NCBI GenBank assembly: GCA_020697475.1 | Contig: JAJFMO010000022.1 | Coordinates: forward strand, 1 to 13,961 | DNA: 13,961 nucleotides | Direction: 5' to 3' | Source of the DNA: Paenibacillaceae bacterium | Lineage (GTDB): Bacteria; Bacillota; Bacilli; Paenibacillales; NBRC-103111 | Part shown: positions 12,320 to 13,961 of the stretch, piece after piece | Numbering within the stretch: position 1 is the stretch's first letter | Layout of the letters: every line of letters begins with the position of its first letter | Translations under genes and position numbers: made by a program | The notes under the pieces: model-generated | Seen by the model: the letters and a program-made list of their open reading frames with translations, nothing else | Databases searched by the model: none | What the model was told of the DNA's origin: nothing

Positions 12320-13474
12320 CTAATGATAATACTTGCTGATCTCTCGAATGGCTTGAACGCATTGGTCAATCTCTTCATCTGTTGTAAAGCAGCTTACGCT
12401 TGCCCTCACCGCGCCTGTATCCAAAGTTCCGATCGATTCGTGGGCGAGCGGTGTGCAATGATATCCTGCACGCACAGCAATTTGAAACGATTGATCCAGA
12501 ACAAACGCCGTCTCTGAGGGATCCACTCCATCAATATTGAACGCAACGATCCCGGTTTTATTTTGCCCCAAATTTGGGCCGTACACGGTAACATGGTCGA
12601 TTTCCAGCAACTTCTCCATCAATTGCTGAACCAATCTCCATTCTTTGGCATGTATTTTTGCCGCGCCTTCCTGAAGCACGAATTTAACCCCTTCATTCAA
12701 GCCGGCTAATCCGACTGTATTATGGGTCCCTGCTTCATAACGATCCGGTCTAACTGCAGGTTGTTCTATACTTTCGGATTGGCTGCCTGTCCCTCCATAA
12801 AGCAACGGCTCCAAATTGATATCCGGATGAATGTACAACCCGCCCGTTCCCTGGGGACCGTACAACCCCTTATGTCCGGGAAAGGCCAGCATGTCGATTC
12901 CGATCCCTGACACATTGATATCGATTGTACCCGCGGTCTGCGCTGCGTCGACAAGCAACTTTACTTTCCTTCTGCCACACACCTCTGCAATTTCTTCCAA
13001 GGGCGAGATCGTTCCGAGTAAATTCGAACTGTGATTGCAAACAAACAAACTTGTCCGATCATTAAACGACTTCTCTACCTCAACCATGTCGATACTGCCA
13101 AGGCGATCGGACGATATATAGGTCACATCGATTTGCTTTGTCCTCTTCAAATACTCGAGCGGCCGCCTGACAGAATTATGTTCAATGCTTGAGCATATCA
13201 CGTGTTGCCCTTGCTTAACGAATCCCAGAATGGCGAGATTAAGCGCCATCGTTGTATTCATTGTAAACACGATATCGTTCGGGTTTGGGATACGAAATAA
13301 TTGAGCCAAATTTCTCCGACATTCAAAGATGACTCGACTGGCCTTCATTGCTAGCTGATGGCTTCCTCTGCCTGGATTGGCGCCATAATTGTTCATGCAA
13401 TTGTTCATCGCTTCCAATACTGCCGGAGGTTTCGGCCACGTCGTGGCTGCGTTGTCCAAATAAATGACGCCCAT
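12320..13474 (-). CDS. Cysteine desulfurase-like class V aminotransferase
   Basis: A 384-residue PLP enzyme of the NifS/SufS superfamily, expected to remove sulfur (or selenium) from cysteine (or selenocysteine) as an enzyme-bound persulfide. Visible features: YLDNAATTWPKP at the N-terminus, EHNS (98-101, H99 stacking on PLP), VDAAQ (175-179, D176), the PLP lysine in PGHKGLYGPQGTGG (K202), RYEAGTHNTVG (245-255), and RAGYHCTPLAHESIGT (335-350), where C340 is the likely persulfide cysteine. The last pattern resembles the SufS/CsdA group. From memory, the overall motifs fit the subfamily annotated as cysteine desulfurase family protein (TIGR01977) rather than housekeeping IscS. No scaffold gene (sufU/iscU) is adjacent. 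ATG at 13474 follows AAAGGAAGG at 12 nt. It lies between parB (46 nt) and DUF4446 (22 nt). Confidence 0.93.
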   Translation of the reverse strand: MGVIYLDNAATTWPKPPAVLEAMNNCMNNYGANPGRGSHQLAMKASRVIFECRRNLAQLFRIPNPNDIVFTMNTTMALNLAILGFVKQGQHVICSSIEHNSVRRPLEYLKRTKQIDVTYISSDRLGSIDMVEVEKSFNDRTSLFVCNHSSNLLGTISPLEEIAEVCGRRKVKLLVDAAQTAGTIDINVSGIGIDMLAFPGHKGLYGPQGTGGLYIHPDINLEPLLYGGTGSQSESIEQPAVRPDRYEAGTHNTVGLAGLNEGVKFVLQEGAAKIHAKEWRLVQQLMEKLLEIDHVTVYGPNLGQNKTGIVAFNIDGVDPSETAFVLDQSFQIAVRAGYHCTPLAHESIGTLDTGAVRASVSCFTTDEEIDQCVQAIREISKYYH

Positions 13475-13520
13475 TACCGATTCTCGCCTTCCTTTACTAG
13501 TAGCACAGGTCAGACTGCCG

Positions 13521-13961
13521 TTATTTCGCTTGATTTAACATACTCAACAGTCGATCCAAGTCATCCTTGGAATAAAACAGCATTTCGATCCGGCCCTTAT
13601 TTTGCTTGTTTCGAATTTTCACGGTTGTCTGGAACAAGTTCGTCAAATCGTCCTCTGCTTGATGAAGGAACGGATCCCGTTTCGATTGTGGTTCCTCTTT
13701 CGGCTTTCCGGTCGGTGTGTTCGGCTCCGGTTGTTCTTGAGCTCCACTATAGCGCTTCAACTCATCTTCCAATTCACGAACACTCCACTGCTCGCGAATC
13801 GTGCGCTCCGCCATATCGACTTGCTGTTTTTTATTTTTCAACCCTGCAATAGCTCTGGCATGGCCCATCGAAATTGTTCCACGTGAAACATATTGTTTGA
13901 TCGGCTCAGGCAATTGCAGCAATCGCAGAAAGTTGGCGATATGTGATCTGCTCTTCCCTAC
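13521..13961 (-). CDS. parB: Chromosome-partitioning protein ParB (Spo0J), C-terminal part; start lies beyond the window
   Basis: The frame is open to the window edge, giving 146 residues. They cover the end of the HTH DNA-binding domain (GKSRSHIANFLRLLQLP then the GTISMGHARAIAGL segment), a linker rich in Pro, Glu and Lys (about 75-95), and the C-terminal dimerisation domain (about 98-146, RIEMLFYSKDDLDRLLSML). The N-terminal CTPase/ParB-Srx domain with its GERRxRA motif would lie to the right of the window. ParB loads at parS, clamps DNA and recruits SMC for chromosome organisation and segregation. A parS sequence lies within this gene, as in B. subtilis spo0J. The aminotransferase gene follows 46 nt later. 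Confidence 0.95.
   Translation of the reverse strand, partial: VGKSRSHIANFLRLLQLPEPIKQYVSRGTISMGHARAIAGLKNKKQQVDMAERTIREQWSVRELEDELKRYSGAQEQPEPNTPTGKPKEEPQSKRDPFLHQAEDDLTNLFQTTVKIRNKQNKGRIEMLFYSKDDLDRLLSMLNQAK
13875..13890. other. parS centromere site inside parB
   Basis: TGTTCCACGTGAAACA is a 16-bp match to the ParB loading-site consensus TGTTNCACGTGAAACA, palindromic except at one position. It is read by codons for Val-Ser-Arg-Gly-Thr in ParB. The match is direct; ParB binding is strongly expected because B. subtilis also has a parS inside spo0J. No second copy is seen in the window. Confidence 0.93.

Noticed and set aside
11809..12378. Longer form of the DUF4446 protein starting at 12378
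   Set aside because: The extension overlaps the aminotransferase gene and lacks an SD; ATG at 12297 has AAAGGA upstream and places the membrane anchor at the N-terminus.
13521..13922. ParB reading as a complete short protein starting at 13922
   Set aside because: The frame is open through the window edge and the upstream residues match the ParB HTH region, so the gene is cut by the window rather than truncated.

Overview
The window reads as a chromosomal core segment of a Gram-positive, spore-forming Bacillota, most likely Paenibacillaceae (Paenibacillus/Cohnella-like). This rests on purA, dnaB and rpsR protein sequences that look paenibacillar, on a forespore-type gene (yyaC), and on gene order close to the origin-proximal region of Bacillus subtilis (parB – yyaC – DUF951 – rpsF-ssb-rpsR – yybS-gdpP-rplI-dnaB – purA). 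The taxonomic call is inference from memory of family sequences. Almost everything is on the minus strand; the only plus-strand gene is yyaC.

Layout, read in the direction of minus-strand transcription (right to left). The C-terminal 146 codons of parB (with an internal parS site), a cysteine-desulfurase-like class V aminotransferase and a DUF4446 membrane protein form one run. yyaC lies in the opposite direction, behind a candidate sigma-G/F promoter that it shares with a divergent DUF3343–DUF951 pair. A tRNA-Ser(CGA) with its own promoter and terminator follows. Next is the rpsF-ssb-rpsR operon, whose leader can fold into a hairpin that hides the rpsF Shine-Dalgarno, as expected for S6:S18 autoregulation. 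Then comes yybS(DUF2232)-gdpP-rplI-dnaB, in which rplI and gdpP overlap by an ATGA and a 97-bp nested inverted-repeat element fills the rplI–dnaB gap. purA has a strong terminator, followed by an unrecognised 231-aa membrane-anchored protein. Last is a LysM-G5-M23 murein hydrolase with a perfect 11-bp inverted repeat in its promoter region and a strong terminator.

The genes serve chromosome segregation (parB/parS), replication and ssDNA handling (dnaB, ssb), translation (S6, S18, L9, tRNA-Ser), c-di-AMP turnover (gdpP), purine synthesis (purA), cell-wall remodelling (M23) and sporulation (yyaC). No mobile element, CRISPR array, phage gene or rRNA is visible, and no gene-free stretch exceeds 300 bases; the longest is about 200 bases, upstream of rpsF. 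I found no obviously new multi-gene system. The least explained items are RNA/DNA structures: the rplI–dnaB element, the rpsF leader, and the palindrome before the M23 gene. Two others are the unrecognised 231-aa protein and the co-location of a cysteine desulfurase homologue with a DUF3343 putative S/Se-carrier protein.
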